Shown here: piece by piece, positions 1-9,455 of the stretch
How positions within the stretch are numbered: position 1 is the first letter of the stretch
Layout of the letters: the number at the start of each line of letters is the position of its first letter
Assembly: GCA_045542735.1 (NCBI GenBank)
Contig: JAZQLQ010000015.1
Coordinates: 1-64,000 of the forward strand
DNA: 64,000 bases
Reading direction: 5' to 3'
DNA from: UBA2882 sp045542735
GTDB lineage: Bacteria; Bacillota; Clostridia; Lachnospirales; Lachnospiraceae
Position numbers and translations under genes: made by a program
Notes under the pieces: model-generated
What the model was told of the DNA's origin: nothing
Seen by the model: the letters and a program-made list of their open reading frames with translations, nothing else
Databases searched by the model: none

Positions 1-8
1 GAAAGTCT

Positions 9-932
9 ATGGAGAGATTTGACACGGCAAGAGCTGTGGATGCACGGAAAGAGGAAATTGTGCAAAAAGACAAAAGTGAAAAAATACTGGAAGATTACAA
101 CGATGTGTTTGCGGATATCTATAATGTTTTGGTGTTTGACAGGAAATATCTGGATGAAGATGGGCTGGAAGCAGGACCTACAGAATCCATATATAAAGCC
201 GAAGAAGGTGATTTGAAGGAACAACGACGGGACGTTTTAAAGACATACCGTAAGCAAAATTTTGTGATCTGCTCTCTGGGTATAGAAAATCAGTCAACCA
301 TTGATAAATATATGCCACTTAGAGTTATGGGATATGACTATGCAACTTATCGTAGTCAGCTCAGCAATAAGAAAGAGTTGATACCGACAATTACCATTGT
401 GCTGAATTTTTCGGACGAGGAATGGAATGAAGCAACCAATTTAAGAGCATTGTTTGATGTGCAGGATGAACTGAAAGAGCTTGTGGCAGATTATTGTATT
501 AAAGTATATGACGTTGCATTTCTGGAGGATGATGTGATTGAGAAGTTTACCAGTGATTTTAGGTTAGTGGCAAAATTTTTTAAGAAACGTCGATTGGGTG
601 AACTTGATGTCATGTCAGATAATCAACAGGAAATAAAGCATATTGAAGCGGTACTGGAGATGTTCAGGGTGTTTACACAGGATGAACGATATGAAGCGGA
701 CCTGATAGAAAAAATGATACATGTAAAAAAGAGAGGAGATGAAGTGCATATGTGTATTATAGCAGAAACTTTGGAACAGAGAGGGATTAAAAAGGGAATA
801 TCTCAAGGTAGATTTGAGCAATTAATTGAATGTGTCGAGCATCTTATGGAAAGTCAAAAATGTAGTTTGGAAAAGGCCTGTGAGATGTTAGGGATAACGA
901 TTCAAACATATCAGGCTGCAAAAAATGCATAG
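9..932 (+). CDS. Rpn/YhgA-like PD-(D/E)XK nuclease family (putative transposase)
   Basis: This 307-residue protein resembles the Rpn family of recombination-promoting nucleases and putative transposases that is highly multiplied in Lachnospiraceae. The N-terminal phrase DYNDVFADIYNVLVF followed by an acidic stretch, a central block around SLGIENQSTID, and a charged C-terminal tail (KKGISQGRFEQ) that leads into a short helix-turn-helix-like segment are typical. The first ATG is only nine bases into the window, so an upstream start cannot be excluded. It is followed by a terminator hairpin shared with the convergent gene. A decayed relative lies near 47.3 kb. Nuclease activity is a family inference; I did not confirm every catalytic residue. 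Confidence 0.75.
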   Translation: MERFDTARAVDARKEEIVQKDKSEKILEDYNDVFADIYNVLVFDRKYLDEDGLEAGPTESIYKAEEGDLKEQRRDVLKTYRKQNFVICSLGIENQSTIDKYMPLRVMGYDYATYRSQLSNKKELIPTITIVLNFSDEEWNEATNLRALFDVQDELKELVADYCIKVYDVAFLEDDVIEKFTSDFRLVAKFFKKRRLGELDVMSDNQQEIKHIEAVLEMFRVFTQDERYEADLIEKMIHVKKRGDEVHMCIIAETLEQRGIKKGISQGRFEQLIECVEHLMESQKCSLEKACEMLGITIQTYQAAKNA

Positions 933-945
933 AACGCAAAACCAA

Positions 946-975
946 AGCGGGAGATTATTCTCCCGCTATTATTTT
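946..975 (+). terminator. Bidirectional hairpin terminator between convergent genes
   Basis: An 8-bp perfect stem (AGCGGGAG / CTCCCGCT) with a six-base loop is followed by an A/T-rich tail ending in a T run. One arm overlaps the last codons of the gene on the minus strand, so the hairpin can serve both the nuclease gene and the fucosyltransferase-like gene. Confidence 0.75.
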
Positions 976-1743
976 TGGTATTTGATGCATATCTGCGGCG
1001 ATGTCGGTAAAGGATGAAAAGAAACTGCCGATGATTTTTTTTGTTGCTGCCAAGCAGTAGAGGTCCAGCATGGCATCTTGGATGCCGGCAATGCTGTCAC
1101 GTGATAAATCACGGTCTTCATTGGATATGATCTTATCGGGGAAAACCTCGCGCAAGCGTTTTTCTTCAGACATATCATCGGTTGCCAGATAAAACATGGT
1201 ATCCGGCTTGGCATTTACTTCCTTTTGCATGGATTCAATGAAGCAATCGGTGGAACTCTTGCCAATGGCAGGTTTATTATCGGTCCGGCGGATGTGTACA
1301 CCTACTGCATGATTTCCCAGTTCTTGTTTTTTGGCATCAATTCGCTCCATTACCTCCTTTGCCGGTACAAAGGCAGAGTAATCATGGCAGGGATAAAAAT
1401 GCTCTTCGGTAGCGATGTAGGTACGTCTTTTTAAGGAATTGGCATAGTCTTCATCCAAAGTACCGTCCTCTCGGTTGCCACGGATTTCGTCATTGCCGAT
1501 AAAGCTTCCGAATGTCATAGAATTCAGCTGATACCATATTTTGCGGATGTCCCATTTAGACCGGATATTGATAACACGAAACTGATCCGTAGGCTCAAAT
1601 ATTTTTTCAAAGGGACAGCCCAATTCCGGATTGACAAACCAGATAACAGTCAGCTTTTCCTTACGTTTGTCAGCCAACATGCGGGCGGAATTAATAGCCC
1701 TCATTCTATTGCACAAACCCCCGATAGGTTGTATTATTAACAT
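955..1743 (-). CDS. Fucosyltransferase-like glycosyltransferase (GT-B, O-FucT/NodZ-like)
   Basis: The 262-residue protein has the features of the NodZ / protein O-fucosyltransferase-like fold. It has an N-terminal loop IGGLCNRMRAINSAR, a central GVHIRRTDN motif like the HxRR nucleotide-sugar-binding motif of fucosyltransferases, then FYLATDD and a C-terminal GSFFSSFTDIAA segment. A GDP-fucose donor is plausible because the window encodes Gmd and Fcl at 25.7-27.8 kb. I chose the internal ATG at 1743 over the longer frame because AGAAGGA lies seven bases before it. The gene is divergent from the GT4 gene by about 90 bp. Donor and acceptor are inferred. Confidence 0.7.
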   Translation of the reverse strand: MLIIQPIGGLCNRMRAINSARMLADKRKEKLTVIWFVNPELGCPFEKIFEPTDQFRVINIRSKWDIRKIWYQLNSMTFGSFIGNDEIRGNREDGTLDEDYANSLKRRTYIATEEHFYPCHDYSAFVPAKEVMERIDAKKQELGNHAVGVHIRRTDNKPAIGKSSTDCFIESMQKEVNAKPDTMFYLATDDMSEEKRLREVFPDKIISNEDRDLSRDSIAGIQDAMLDLYCLAATKKIIGSFFSSFTDIAADMHQIPKIIAGE

Positions 1744-1832
1744 AGTTATGTCCTTCTTTCTTTTTAGATGGAATAGCATGGGCAAAAGCCCGATACACGT
1801 TTACAGTATATCAAAAAAAAGAGTGTGCGTAT

Positions 1833-3065
1833 ATGAAAATTTTGCAGGTTAATACTGTGATTCGCAGTGGAAGCGTAGGGCGGATTACGGCAGATTTATA
1901 TGAGACAATTAAAGCATCCGGTAATGAAGCGAGGGTAGCTGTGGGTAGAGAGCCTTTTCCCGAGGATATGAATGGTATTCTCATAGGAAATAAAGGTGAT
2001 TTTTATCAACATGTAGCCAAAAACTTTTTCCAAGGAGAAGCAGGTTTTGGATCAGCAGATGTGACCAAGAGATTTCTTGCATGGATGGAAAAAGAAAAGC
2101 CGGATCTCATTCATTTACACAATATTCACGGCTTTTATCTTCAAGTAGAATTGTTGTTTGACTATATCAAAAAGAGAAATATCCCGGTTGTTTGGACCTT
2201 GCATGATTGCTGGAGTTTTACCGGACATTGTGCATACTATGATTATGCGGCTTGTGATAAGTGGAAGGAAGGATGCTGTGATTGCATTCATCATGCGAAA
2301 GTGTATCCTTATGCATTATTTAAAGATAATAGTATAGAAGCATATAAGAGAAAGAGAGTTGCTTTTTGCGGTGTAAAAAATTTGACCATTGTCACACCCA
2401 GCCGATGGCTGAAGGGACAGGTGGAGCAGTCCTTTTTAAAGGAATATCCCGTGAAAGTGATACCCAACGGAATTGATTTGGATGTATTTTGCCCGGCGAA
2501 GGAAGCTGCGCAGGGAGATAGTGCATTTGATGAGCCCATAGCAAAGGATAAAAAAATAGTCTTAGGTGTTGCCAATATCTGGGAGCATCGCAAAGGGTTA
2601 TCTTATTTTGAAAAACTGGCAAATGATTTGTCTGATGAGTATCAGATTCAGTTAATCGGTGTCAGTAAAAAACAGAAAAAAGAGTTGGACAAGAAGTATA
2701 AAGGTAAGATAAAAGCCATAATGCGCACTTCCAGTGTGGAAGAACTGGCAGATGCGTATAGAAATGCGGATGTCTTTGTCAATGCAACTTTAGAGGATAA
2801 TTTTCCTACCACCAACTTGGAGGCACTTGCTTGTGGCACACCGGTTGTGACTTATGCAACCGGCGGTAGTGGAGAGTCTGTGACCGAAAAGACCGGTATT
2901 GTGGTGCAAAGAGCCAATTATCAAGCGCTGCTTTTAGCAGTGGTAAAGGCTTGTGTGGACGGTGCTTTTGACAGTGCAGAGTGTCGTAAACGGGCAGAAG
3001 AATATGATAAACACAAACGATATGAGGAGTATTTGAAGCTGTATCGTGAGATTTTAGATAATTAG
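1833..3065 (+). CDS. Glycosyltransferase family 4 (GT-B)
   Basis: A 410-residue cytoplasmic retaining GT-B glycosyltransferase. The N-terminal Rossmann domain contains LIHLHNIHGFYL and WTLHDCWSFTGHC, a pattern seen in GT4 enzymes of capsule and colanic-acid clusters. The C-terminal domain has IPNGIDLDVF and the E-x7-E-type donor site LEDNFPTTNLEALACGTPVV. It probably adds a hexose to a lipid-linked surface glycan; the sugar cannot be told. It opens the long plus-strand operon that runs to about 14.5 kb, with a 15-bp gap to the next gene. Confidence 0.9.
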   Translation: MKILQVNTVIRSGSVGRITADLYETIKASGNEARVAVGREPFPEDMNGILIGNKGDFYQHVAKNFFQGEAGFGSADVTKRFLAWMEKEKPDLIHLHNIHGFYLQVELLFDYIKKRNIPVVWTLHDCWSFTGHCAYYDYAACDKWKEGCCDCIHHAKVYPYALFKDNSIEAYKRKRVAFCGVKNLTIVTPSRWLKGQVEQSFLKEYPVKVIPNGIDLDVFCPAKEAAQGDSAFDEPIAKDKKIVLGVANIWEHRKGLSYFEKLANDLSDEYQIQLIGVSKKQKKELDKKYKGKIKAIMRTSSVEELADAYRNADVFVNATLEDNFPTTNLEALACGTPVVTYATGGSGESVTEKTGIVVQRANYQALLLAVVKACVDGAFDSAECRKRAEEYDKHKRYEEYLKLYREILDN

Positions 3066-3080
3066 CTTCAGAATAGAATC

Positions 3081-5288
3081 ATGGAAAAGATATGGGGATT
3101 TGGAAAACATACAGTAAATTTGGTGGCCACAGTGTCTATGGACCTTCTTTTTGCTGTACTTTTTTTGCTGTTTTTAGGCGGATTTGATTTTTATCAGGAT
3201 GCAGGATTTATTTATTCCTATGCGGGAAAGCCGGAGCGGATTATGCTTTGTCTTCTGGCAGTTATTGTGGCATTTTTGATATATGCTTCCATTGGTAAAC
3301 TTATGCGGATATGCAATACTAAAGTTTGTAAAGTGATTGTCGTTGTGGCATCCCTATGTGCCGCGGCTTTACAGATGTATTTTCTGTTTTATGTGAGAAG
3401 TTATTATAAATGGGACAGCGGCTTTGTCATTGGTGGGGCATCTTCCTTGGCGGAAACCGGAAAGGTGGCAGAGCAGGCGCATTATTATTTGTCGGTGTAT
3501 CCAAACCAAAACACCTTTGTTTGTATTACGGCAGCCCTGGTTAAACTCAGTGATTTACTGGGTATTTCCGTTGTAAACAGACCCTTGGTTTTTAACATAT
3601 TTAACACGTTGTGCATGGATGCTGCAGTGGTATTATCCGTACTTTTGTTAAAGCAATGCAAGCCGGAGAAAAGTAAAGAAATATGGATGCGTGATTATTT
3701 ATTTATATTATGCAATCCTTTTCTCTACTTAGGTGTGTCTTATTACTATACCATTACCCTATCTCTTCCTTTGACCATGGGCTTTTTGTTGCTAATCATG
3801 AATGGAAAAGAAAAAGAACAGACCTTTCAAAAGTCAGTTGTAAGATGGGTATTGGCAGGAGTTTTGCTGGGCATCGGCTATGAATTGCGAGCAACTGCTG
3901 TGATTCTTGGTATTGCAGCTATGATTGCGGGCTTAAAACAAGTGCTTCGCACCAAAGAAATAAAGAAAAGCCTGATAAAATTTGCCGTGATTGCAGGAAC
4001 AACGGTATTGGTCGCAACAGGACTTGATGCAGCCCAGAGCCGCTATGTAGGATTGGATACTCATGATACAGCATTTCCCACTACCCATTGGCTGATGATG
4101 TCCCTGACACCGCCCGGCAGTCACAACGCAGAGGATGAAGCATATACAGCTTCCTTTGCTACAAAAGAAGAAAAAGAGGCGGCGGTAAAAGAAAGATTAG
4201 CAGAAAAATTGGATGCTATGAGTGCGTCTGACTATATAGCCCTTATAAAAACCAAGGTACAAAATACCTTCGGTAACGGAACCAATGGATATGGAGTCTT
4301 TTTGGCAGATGCATTGCGTACCGACGGTATTTATGAATCGGTATTTGGCGGTCACAAGGATATAGTTGTACTGTGGCATCAGGGTTATTATCTGTTTTTG
4401 ATGCTTGGGATTTTGCTGTATACCGGAACATGGATGGTTCATGCAATACGCAAAGAAGAAACTGTCGGATGGGAGCAGGGCTTCTTTTTACTTTTGGTTT
4501 TATTGGGTGCCATTTTGTTTTATGTATTATGGGAGGCATCGGAGCAGTATAGTGTACCCTTTATGATGATCATGACTGTCCTGGGACTGTTGGGATTATC
4601 TGTCATACCTAAAGAGCAGGAGCAAAAGACTGCCGTAGGATTGGGACTTTTGGCAGCAGCCTGTATGCTTATCTGGGGAATAGTCAGAGTGCCACAGTTT
4701 ACAAAGGAAGTACAACTCTATTCCCACAAGGCAGCAGTACAGATATTGGCAAATACATCCTTAACCGTGGATGATGATGAAATATTGTGTCAGACACTGG
4801 AACTGAAGCGACCGTTTAACCGCTTGATTATCCAGTGGAGAAATCCGGATATGGAAGAAAGCACGGCGCAGTATCGTGTGGAATTGCGGGAGTGTGAAAA
4901 TGTGGTGTATGTCACAGATATTAATGCCGCGGGAACAGGATATAACGGCGCCGGTATTTATGATTTTCCCACCATAGTACCACAAGATACATCCTATGAA
5001 ATTGTGATGTACAAGACAGGCGGCGAACCGGAGCATGACTTAGAGTTTGTGGTATATGATATGCCCGGATATATACCTTATGCATTGGGAGAACTTACCA
5101 TAAGAGAAGGACAGCAGACAGAGCAATTGGATGCATCCCTTTTGTTCTCGGTTTCTGAAGAAAAAACGGAAGCATATACCGGTACAAAAAAATATATATT
5201 TTTTGTCTCCGTTTTATTCATTCTCTTCCTATTTATGGGATTTTGGTGTAAACTAAGAGTAGTGTCTTTTACCAAGGAGGAACAGTAA
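3081..5288 (+). CDS. GT-C-type membrane glycosyltransferase (ArnT/PMT-like)
   Basis: A 735-residue polytopic membrane protein with about a dozen hydrophobic segments between residues 10 and 530. An extracytoplasmic beta-rich region follows (roughly 550-700), then a last membrane helix near the C-terminus. The first large external loop carries YKWDSGFVIGGASSLAETG, placed where GT-C enzymes hold their catalytic acidic residue. Such enzymes transfer sugars from polyprenyl-phosphate donors outside the membrane. The GT2/DUF2304 pair downstream could supply such a donor. Its stop codon abuts the ATG of the SGNH hydrolase, whose Shine-Dalgarno lies inside this gene. The family assignment is topological and the substrate is unknown. 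Confidence 0.65.
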   Translation: MEKIWGFGKHTVNLVATVSMDLLFAVLFLLFLGGFDFYQDAGFIYSYAGKPERIMLCLLAVIVAFLIYASIGKLMRICNTKVCKVIVVVASLCAAALQMYFLFYVRSYYKWDSGFVIGGASSLAETGKVAEQAHYYLSVYPNQNTFVCITAALVKLSDLLGISVVNRPLVFNIFNTLCMDAAVVLSVLLLKQCKPEKSKEIWMRDYLFILCNPFLYLGVSYYYTITLSLPLTMGFLLLIMNGKEKEQTFQKSVVRWVLAGVLLGIGYELRATAVILGIAAMIAGLKQVLRTKEIKKSLIKFAVIAGTTVLVATGLDAAQSRYVGLDTHDTAFPTTHWLMMSLTPPGSHNAEDEAYTASFATKEEKEAAVKERLAEKLDAMSASDYIALIKTKVQNTFGNGTNGYGVFLADALRTDGIYESVFGGHKDIVVLWHQGYYLFLMLGILLYTGTWMVHAIRKEETVGWEQGFFLLLVLLGAILFYVLWEASEQYSVPFMMIMTVLGLLGLSVIPKEQEQKTAVGLGLLAAACMLIWGIVRVPQFTKEVQLYSHKAAVQILANTSLTVDDDEILCQTLELKRPFNRLIIQWRNPDMEESTAQYRVELRECENVVYVTDINAAGTGYNGAGIYDFPTIVPQDTSYEIVMYKTGGEPEHDLEFVVYDMPGYIPYALGELTIREGQQTEQLDASLLFSVSEEKTEAYTGTKKYIFFVSVLFILFLFMGFWCKLRVVSFTKEEQ

Positions 5289-6554
5289 ATGGGTAAGAAA
5301 CGTGTACTGACTTTGATATTAATGCTGATGATTGTGGTGTGTTGTGTGACGGAAGCTGTTGTAATCGGACAGCTGAAGGCGGAAAATGCCGCAATAAAAG
5401 CAGATATACAGGCATTGGTTGAGACCGATGAGGTACAGGGAACATCCATTGATGCGATTAACAGTGAACTTACAATCATGGAAGAGGAAGCGGTTCCTGA
5501 TTTATATTTACCACGAGATATCTATGTGTGTTCCGGTCTTACCATGGAGCTTTATAATGATTGTGTGACAGTAGGTATTGACCCGGATGAATATGATTTT
5601 TATTGGGAATGTGAGATTGGCGATTGCATGAATGAAAAATGGCGTGTAAGAGCCGATGACAGTGAAGTGGGAGATTATATGCTCACTCTTCACGTGTACA
5701 ATATGCAGATGGAGGAGGTTGCATCCGCTACTGCTACTGTCCATGTGATTCCCAATGCCTTTGCCAGAGAAGATATTGGCACCTTAAAAGTTGTTACCAT
5801 TGGCGATAGTTTGAGCGCAGGTACGGATTGGTATGCATATACCAGATATTTATCCCAGGATAAGATTTCCTATCAGGGTACTTTAGGCGCAGATGAGCAT
5901 CTCAAGCATGAAGGCAGAGGCGGCATTACGGCAGGAGATTATCTGGCTGGTACACATTATGGACAACCGGCAGAGAGTCCTTTCATCAATCCTGCGACAG
6001 GAGAGTTCGATTGGGCATACTATACAGAGACGACGGGCATTGAACCGGATGTAGTACAGGTATTCCTTGGTACCAATGGTTTAGAGATGGACCCTACAGC
6101 CAATGCTGATAGTATTTTTGGTGTTGTAGACAAGATCCGTGAAGCCGATGCCACGATTCCTATTGTATTGATTGAGCCTATTTATCCCGCAGATCAAAAC
6201 GGTATGGCAAGACAACAAAACATCAACGGCTATGAAGGACTTCACGGTATGTGGGCCTTTTCCAGAGAGCGCATGGTATTTAATTTATTAAAAGAGATGG
6301 ATGCACGTGCGGCTTCCTATGAGAATCTGACACTGGTTCCTGCAGGTGTGATGTTTGATAGGGACTACGGATTTGATCAGGAACTACTTCAGGAAAATCC
6401 TCATTCTGAGGTTATGGAGGCTATGCCTGCAGAGGGGGTACACCCTTCCGACGGAGGTTATGATGAGATTGGAGATTCCATTTATAGTGCACTGTGCTAC
6501 TTAGTTGGTATGGAATTAGTACAAACCACTCACGAGGAGGAAACCGGTGAGTAA
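5289..6554 (+). CDS. Membrane-anchored SGNH/GDSL-type hydrolase
   Basis: The 421-residue protein has an N-terminal membrane anchor (about residues 5-24), a short coiled coil (about 28-60), an Ig/PKD-like beta domain (about 75-155) and an SGNH hydrolase domain (about 160-410). Block I is VTIGDSLSAG, block II GRGGITAGDYL, block III FLGTNGLE, and block V EGVHPSDGGYDEIG. Block V has Glu where the usual DxxH motif has Asp. It probably de-esterifies or esterifies a surface glycan outside the cell, matching the O-acyltransferases later in the operon. The start follows the previous stop codon directly, with AAGGAGG upstream. Confidence 0.85.
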   Translation: MGKKRVLTLILMLMIVVCCVTEAVVIGQLKAENAAIKADIQALVETDEVQGTSIDAINSELTIMEEEAVPDLYLPRDIYVCSGLTMELYNDCVTVGIDPDEYDFYWECEIGDCMNEKWRVRADDSEVGDYMLTLHVYNMQMEEVASATATVHVIPNAFAREDIGTLKVVTIGDSLSAGTDWYAYTRYLSQDKISYQGTLGADEHLKHEGRGGITAGDYLAGTHYGQPAESPFINPATGEFDWAYYTETTGIEPDVVQVFLGTNGLEMDPTANADSIFGVVDKIREADATIPIVLIEPIYPADQNGMARQQNINGYEGLHGMWAFSRERMVFNLLKEMDARAASYENLTLVPAGVMFDRDYGFDQELLQENPHSEVMEAMPAEGVHPSDGGYDEIGDSIYSALCYLVGMELVQTTHEEETGE

Positions 6555-7329
6555 AAAAATATCGGTAATTACCACGACTTATCAGGATTTGAGTCATTTA
6601 AAAGAGGTTGTGGAAGGAATAAAAAAACAGGATTATGACCATATTGAGTATATCATTGTGGACGGCGGTTCCAAGGATGGTACGGTAGAGTTTTTAAAAG
6701 CTCAGGAAGAAGAGTTTGCCAAGCTTTCCGGATGGGAGTACAAATGGATGTCAGAGCCGGATAAGGGAATCTATGATGCCATCAATAAAGGTATCCGCAT
6801 GGCAACCGGTGACATTGTCGGTACAGCCTTTGATAAATTTGCAACAGAGGATGTGTTGTCCCGTATGGTATCAGCCATTGAGGATGATGGCACCGATGGT
6901 GTCCATGGTGATCTATTGTATGTAGATGAAGAGGACAAGCCTGTACGGACATGGGTCATGGGCAACAAGCAGACCATTAAGGACGGTTGGATGCCGGCGC
7001 ATCCTACCCTTTATCTTAAAAAAGAGATTTATGATAAATACGGTGTATACAAAACCGATTATAAAATAGCGGCAGATTATGAGTATATGGTACGGATTTT
7101 ATGGGATGGCAGTGTAAAGTTATCCTATATCCCTGAAGTGCTGATCCATATGTTTTATGGCGGCACCAGCTCAGGCGGTTTTAGCAACTATGTGCATTCC
7201 TTTATGGAGAGCCATAGGGCCTTAAAAGAAAACCATGTTCCATTTGCATTTATGATTTGCACAAAAAGAACAATTAAGGTGCTTTTGCAGTTTGTAAAAG
7301 CAGCTTGTCAGAAAAAGGAAACAAGATGA
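6547..7329 (+). CDS. Glycosyltransferase family 2 (GT-A)
   Basis: A 260-residue inverting GT-A enzyme. The N-terminus ISVITTTYQD is followed by the nucleotide-binding loop IVDGGSKDGT, then KGIYDAINKGI and a DGVHGDLLYVD segment in the acidic metal-site position. PTLYLKKEIYDKYG and DYEYMVR are typical of WcaA-like GT2 enzymes of exopolysaccharide clusters. A GTG start is used, overlapping the end of the SGNH gene by eight bases, after a GAGGAGG Shine-Dalgarno. Its stop overlaps the next gene's start as ATGA, indicating translational coupling. The sugar specificity is not readable. Confidence 0.9.
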   Translation: MSKKISVITTTYQDLSHLKEVVEGIKKQDYDHIEYIIVDGGSKDGTVEFLKAQEEEFAKLSGWEYKWMSEPDKGIYDAINKGIRMATGDIVGTAFDKFATEDVLSRMVSAIEDDGTDGVHGDLLYVDEEDKPVRTWVMGNKQTIKDGWMPAHPTLYLKKEIYDKYGVYKTDYKIAADYEYMVRILWDGSVKLSYIPEVLIHMFYGGTSSGGFSNYVHSFMESHRALKENHVPFAFMICTKRTIKVLLQFVKAACQKKETR

Positions 7330-8015
7330 AAAGTATCGTAATTATTCCGGCTTATAATGAAGAAAAAAGTATAGAGAAAACGGTGGAAGATATTATCCAA
7401 AATGCACCGGAATTTGACTATGTGATAGTCAATGACTGCTCCAAGGATGATACCCTTCGCATTTGTATGGAAAAGGGCTTGCATGTGCTCAATTTACCCA
7501 TCAATCTGGGGATTGGCGGAGCAGTGCAGACCGGTTACCGTTATGCCCTCAAAAACGGATATGATTTTGCCGTGCAGTTTGACGGAGACGGCCAGCATGA
7601 TGCCAAGTATTTACAGCAAATGCGTGACCATATGATAGAGCATAAACAAAATATGATTATCGGTTCCCGTTATATTGAAAAAGAAGGCTTCCAATCTTCC
7701 GGGCTCCGCCGTTTCGGTATCCGTTATTTTTCCGTGCTGATTAAGATTTTGACAGGAACCAAAATTACCGATCCCACATCCGGCATGCGTATGGTGGACA
7801 GGGAAGTGATTGAGATTTATGCAGAAAGTTATCCCAAGGATTATCCGGAGCCGGAGAGTGTGGTTGCCATCTTAAATCAAAAGAAAAAAGTAGGCGAGTA
7901 TCCGGTTATCATGCGTGAGAGAATGGAAGGAGTATCTTCTATTTCCCCTATGCGAAGTGTGTATTATATGATTAAAGTGACCTTGGCAATCCTGGTAGAA
8001 ATGTTGAGAAAGTGA
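7326..8015 (+). CDS. GT2, dolichol-phosphate-mannose-synthase-like
   Basis: A 229-residue GT2 enzyme of the DPM1 type, which loads a sugar onto polyprenyl phosphate at the cytoplasmic face. Visible motifs are IIPAYNEEKSIEKTV, VNDCSKDDT, the metal-binding QFDGDGQHDA and SGMRMVDREVIE. No C-terminal membrane helices are present, which fits partnership with the following small membrane protein. I use the ATG at 7326, which forms an ATGA overlap with the upstream stop, rather than the frame opening at 7305. The lipid-linked sugar probably feeds GT-C enzymes such as those at 3.1 and 16.3 kb. Confidence 0.88.
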   Translation: MKSIVIIPAYNEEKSIEKTVEDIIQNAPEFDYVIVNDCSKDDTLRICMEKGLHVLNLPINLGIGGAVQTGYRYALKNGYDFAVQFDGDGQHDAKYLQQMRDHMIEHKQNMIIGSRYIEKEGFQSSGLRRFGIRYFSVLIKILTGTKITDPTSGMRMVDREVIEIYAESYPKDYPEPESVVAILNQKKKVGEYPVIMRERMEGVSSISPMRSVYYMIKVTLAILVEMLRK

Positions 8016-8028
8016 GAATTTAGTTGTT

Positions 8029-8418
8029 ATGATGACAGTTAAACTACAATTGATTATCGGATTCTTTTTGGTGGTTGCATTAATTGCCATTACCAATATG
8101 ATCAGACAGCGTAAGCTGGAGTTAAAATATGCATTATCCTGGCTCATAGCCATTGTATTTGTATTGGTGTTGGACTGCTTTCCGATTTTGCTGACGAAGT
8201 TATCAGCCTTTTTGGGAATCTGGGCACCGGTTAATATGATTTTCTTCTTGGGATTTTGTTTCTCATTGATGATTATTTTTATCCTGACCGTAACCTTATC
8301 CCGTATGTCGGAGCGTGTCCGCAAGTTGGCACAGGCTGTGGCATTGAATGAAGAAAAAATCGAAATGCTTTTAGCAGAAAAAGAAGAAAAGAACGCAGAC
8401 GGAGAAGACGCAAAATGA
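8029..8418 (+). CDS. DUF2304-type small membrane protein
   Basis: A 129-residue protein with three predicted membrane helices (about residues 7-24, 37-57 and 66-92) and a charged coiled-coil tail (about 95-125). The pattern, including the RKLELKYALSWL loop, matches the DUF2304 family. That family is commonly encoded next to dolichol-phosphate-mannose-synthase-like GT2 genes, as here. A membrane anchor or lipid-substrate partner role for the upstream GT2 is an inference. Its stop overlaps the following ATG by four bases. Confidence 0.8.
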   Translation: MMTVKLQLIIGFFLVVALIAITNMIRQRKLELKYALSWLIAIVFVLVLDCFPILLTKLSAFLGIWAPVNMIFFLGFCFSLMIIFILTVTLSRMSERVRKLAQAVALNEEKIEMLLAEKEEKNADGEDAK

Positions 8419-9455
8419 AAATATTGATGATTGGTCTGGGAAGTATCGGACAAAGACATTTAAGAAATATCAAACGGGTATTGGGAGATGAAGCAGAGAT
8501 TTTAGCATACCGTGTTAGAGGTTTGCAGCGTACCTTTTCCGATACCATGCAGATACGGGAGAATGTCAGCCTGGAGGAAGAGTTTGGCATTACATCCTAT
8601 GGGGATTTAGATGAAGCCTTACAGCAAAAACCGGATTTGGCATTTATTACCAATCCTACCAATATGCATATTCCCTGTGCAATTAAATGTGCTAAGGCAG
8701 GATGTCATCTGTTTTTGGAAAAACCCATTTCTGATGATATGACAGGTATGGACGAATTAAAACAGGTGATAAAGGAACAGGGGATTAAAGTATTTGTCGG
8801 TTATCAGAACCGTTTCCATCCCGGTATTCAGGCAGTCAAAGAAGTAGTGGAATCCGGTGAACTTGGCAGGATTCTTTCGGTACGTGCAGTAGTAGGTGAA
8901 CGCTTGACTACCATGCATACCTATGAAGATTATAAAGAGACCTATATGGCAAGAAAAGATATGGGTGGTGGTGTTGTTACCAACCAGCTGGTTCATGAGA
9001 TGGATTACCTTTATTATCTCTTTGGAAAACCTGTCAGTGTCTATGCCATCGGCGGCACACAAGGCAATCTGGGTATTGATGTAGAGGATAACTGTGACGG
9101 TATTTTTGTCATGGAAAGTGAAAAGACAGGGAAAGTCAGTGTCAGTGTCCATGCAGACTTTTATCAGAGCCCTCCCAGCCGCTTTGTGAAAGTGGTAGGT
9201 GAAAAGGGACAGATTGAAGCGGATTTAATTCATGCTGTTGTTACCAAGACCGTGTGCGATGTCACAGAGCAAATGGCATTTCCCCAGTTTGCACGTAACG
9301 ATATGTTCATTCAGGAATTGCAGATGTTTTTGGATGCGGTAAATAAAGATGAAAAAGAAGCCATTACCTTAGAGGACGGTATTGTTAGCCTCAAGATGGC
9401 TATGGCTATCAAAGAATCCATGAAGACGGGAGGAGTAGTCAATGTCCTTGTTTGA
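8415..9455 (+). CDS. Gfo/Idh/MocA-family oxidoreductase
   Basis: A 346-residue NAD(P)-dependent sugar oxidoreductase. The N-terminal Rossmann motif is MIGLGSIGQRH and the family's EKP motif is present as LFLEKPIS. The C-terminal alpha/beta domain includes GGGVVTNQLVHEMDYLYYL, which carries the usual active-site His/Asp region. It overlaps its upstream neighbour by ATGA and the following SDR gene by 14 bases, so the two oxidoreductases are probably made together. Paired enzymes of this type occur in nonulosonic-acid and modified-sugar gene clusters. The exact substrate is not readable. Confidence 0.85.
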   Translation: MKILMIGLGSIGQRHLRNIKRVLGDEAEILAYRVRGLQRTFSDTMQIRENVSLEEEFGITSYGDLDEALQQKPDLAFITNPTNMHIPCAIKCAKAGCHLFLEKPISDDMTGMDELKQVIKEQGIKVFVGYQNRFHPGIQAVKEVVESGELGRILSVRAVVGERLTTMHTYEDYKETYMARKDMGGGVVTNQLVHEMDYLYYLFGKPVSVYAIGGTQGNLGIDVEDNCDGIFVMESEKTGKVSVSVHADFYQSPPSRFVKVVGEKGQIEADLIHAVVTKTVCDVTEQMAFPQFARNDMFIQELQMFLDAVNKDEKEAITLEDGIVSLKMAMAIKESMKTGGVVNVLV

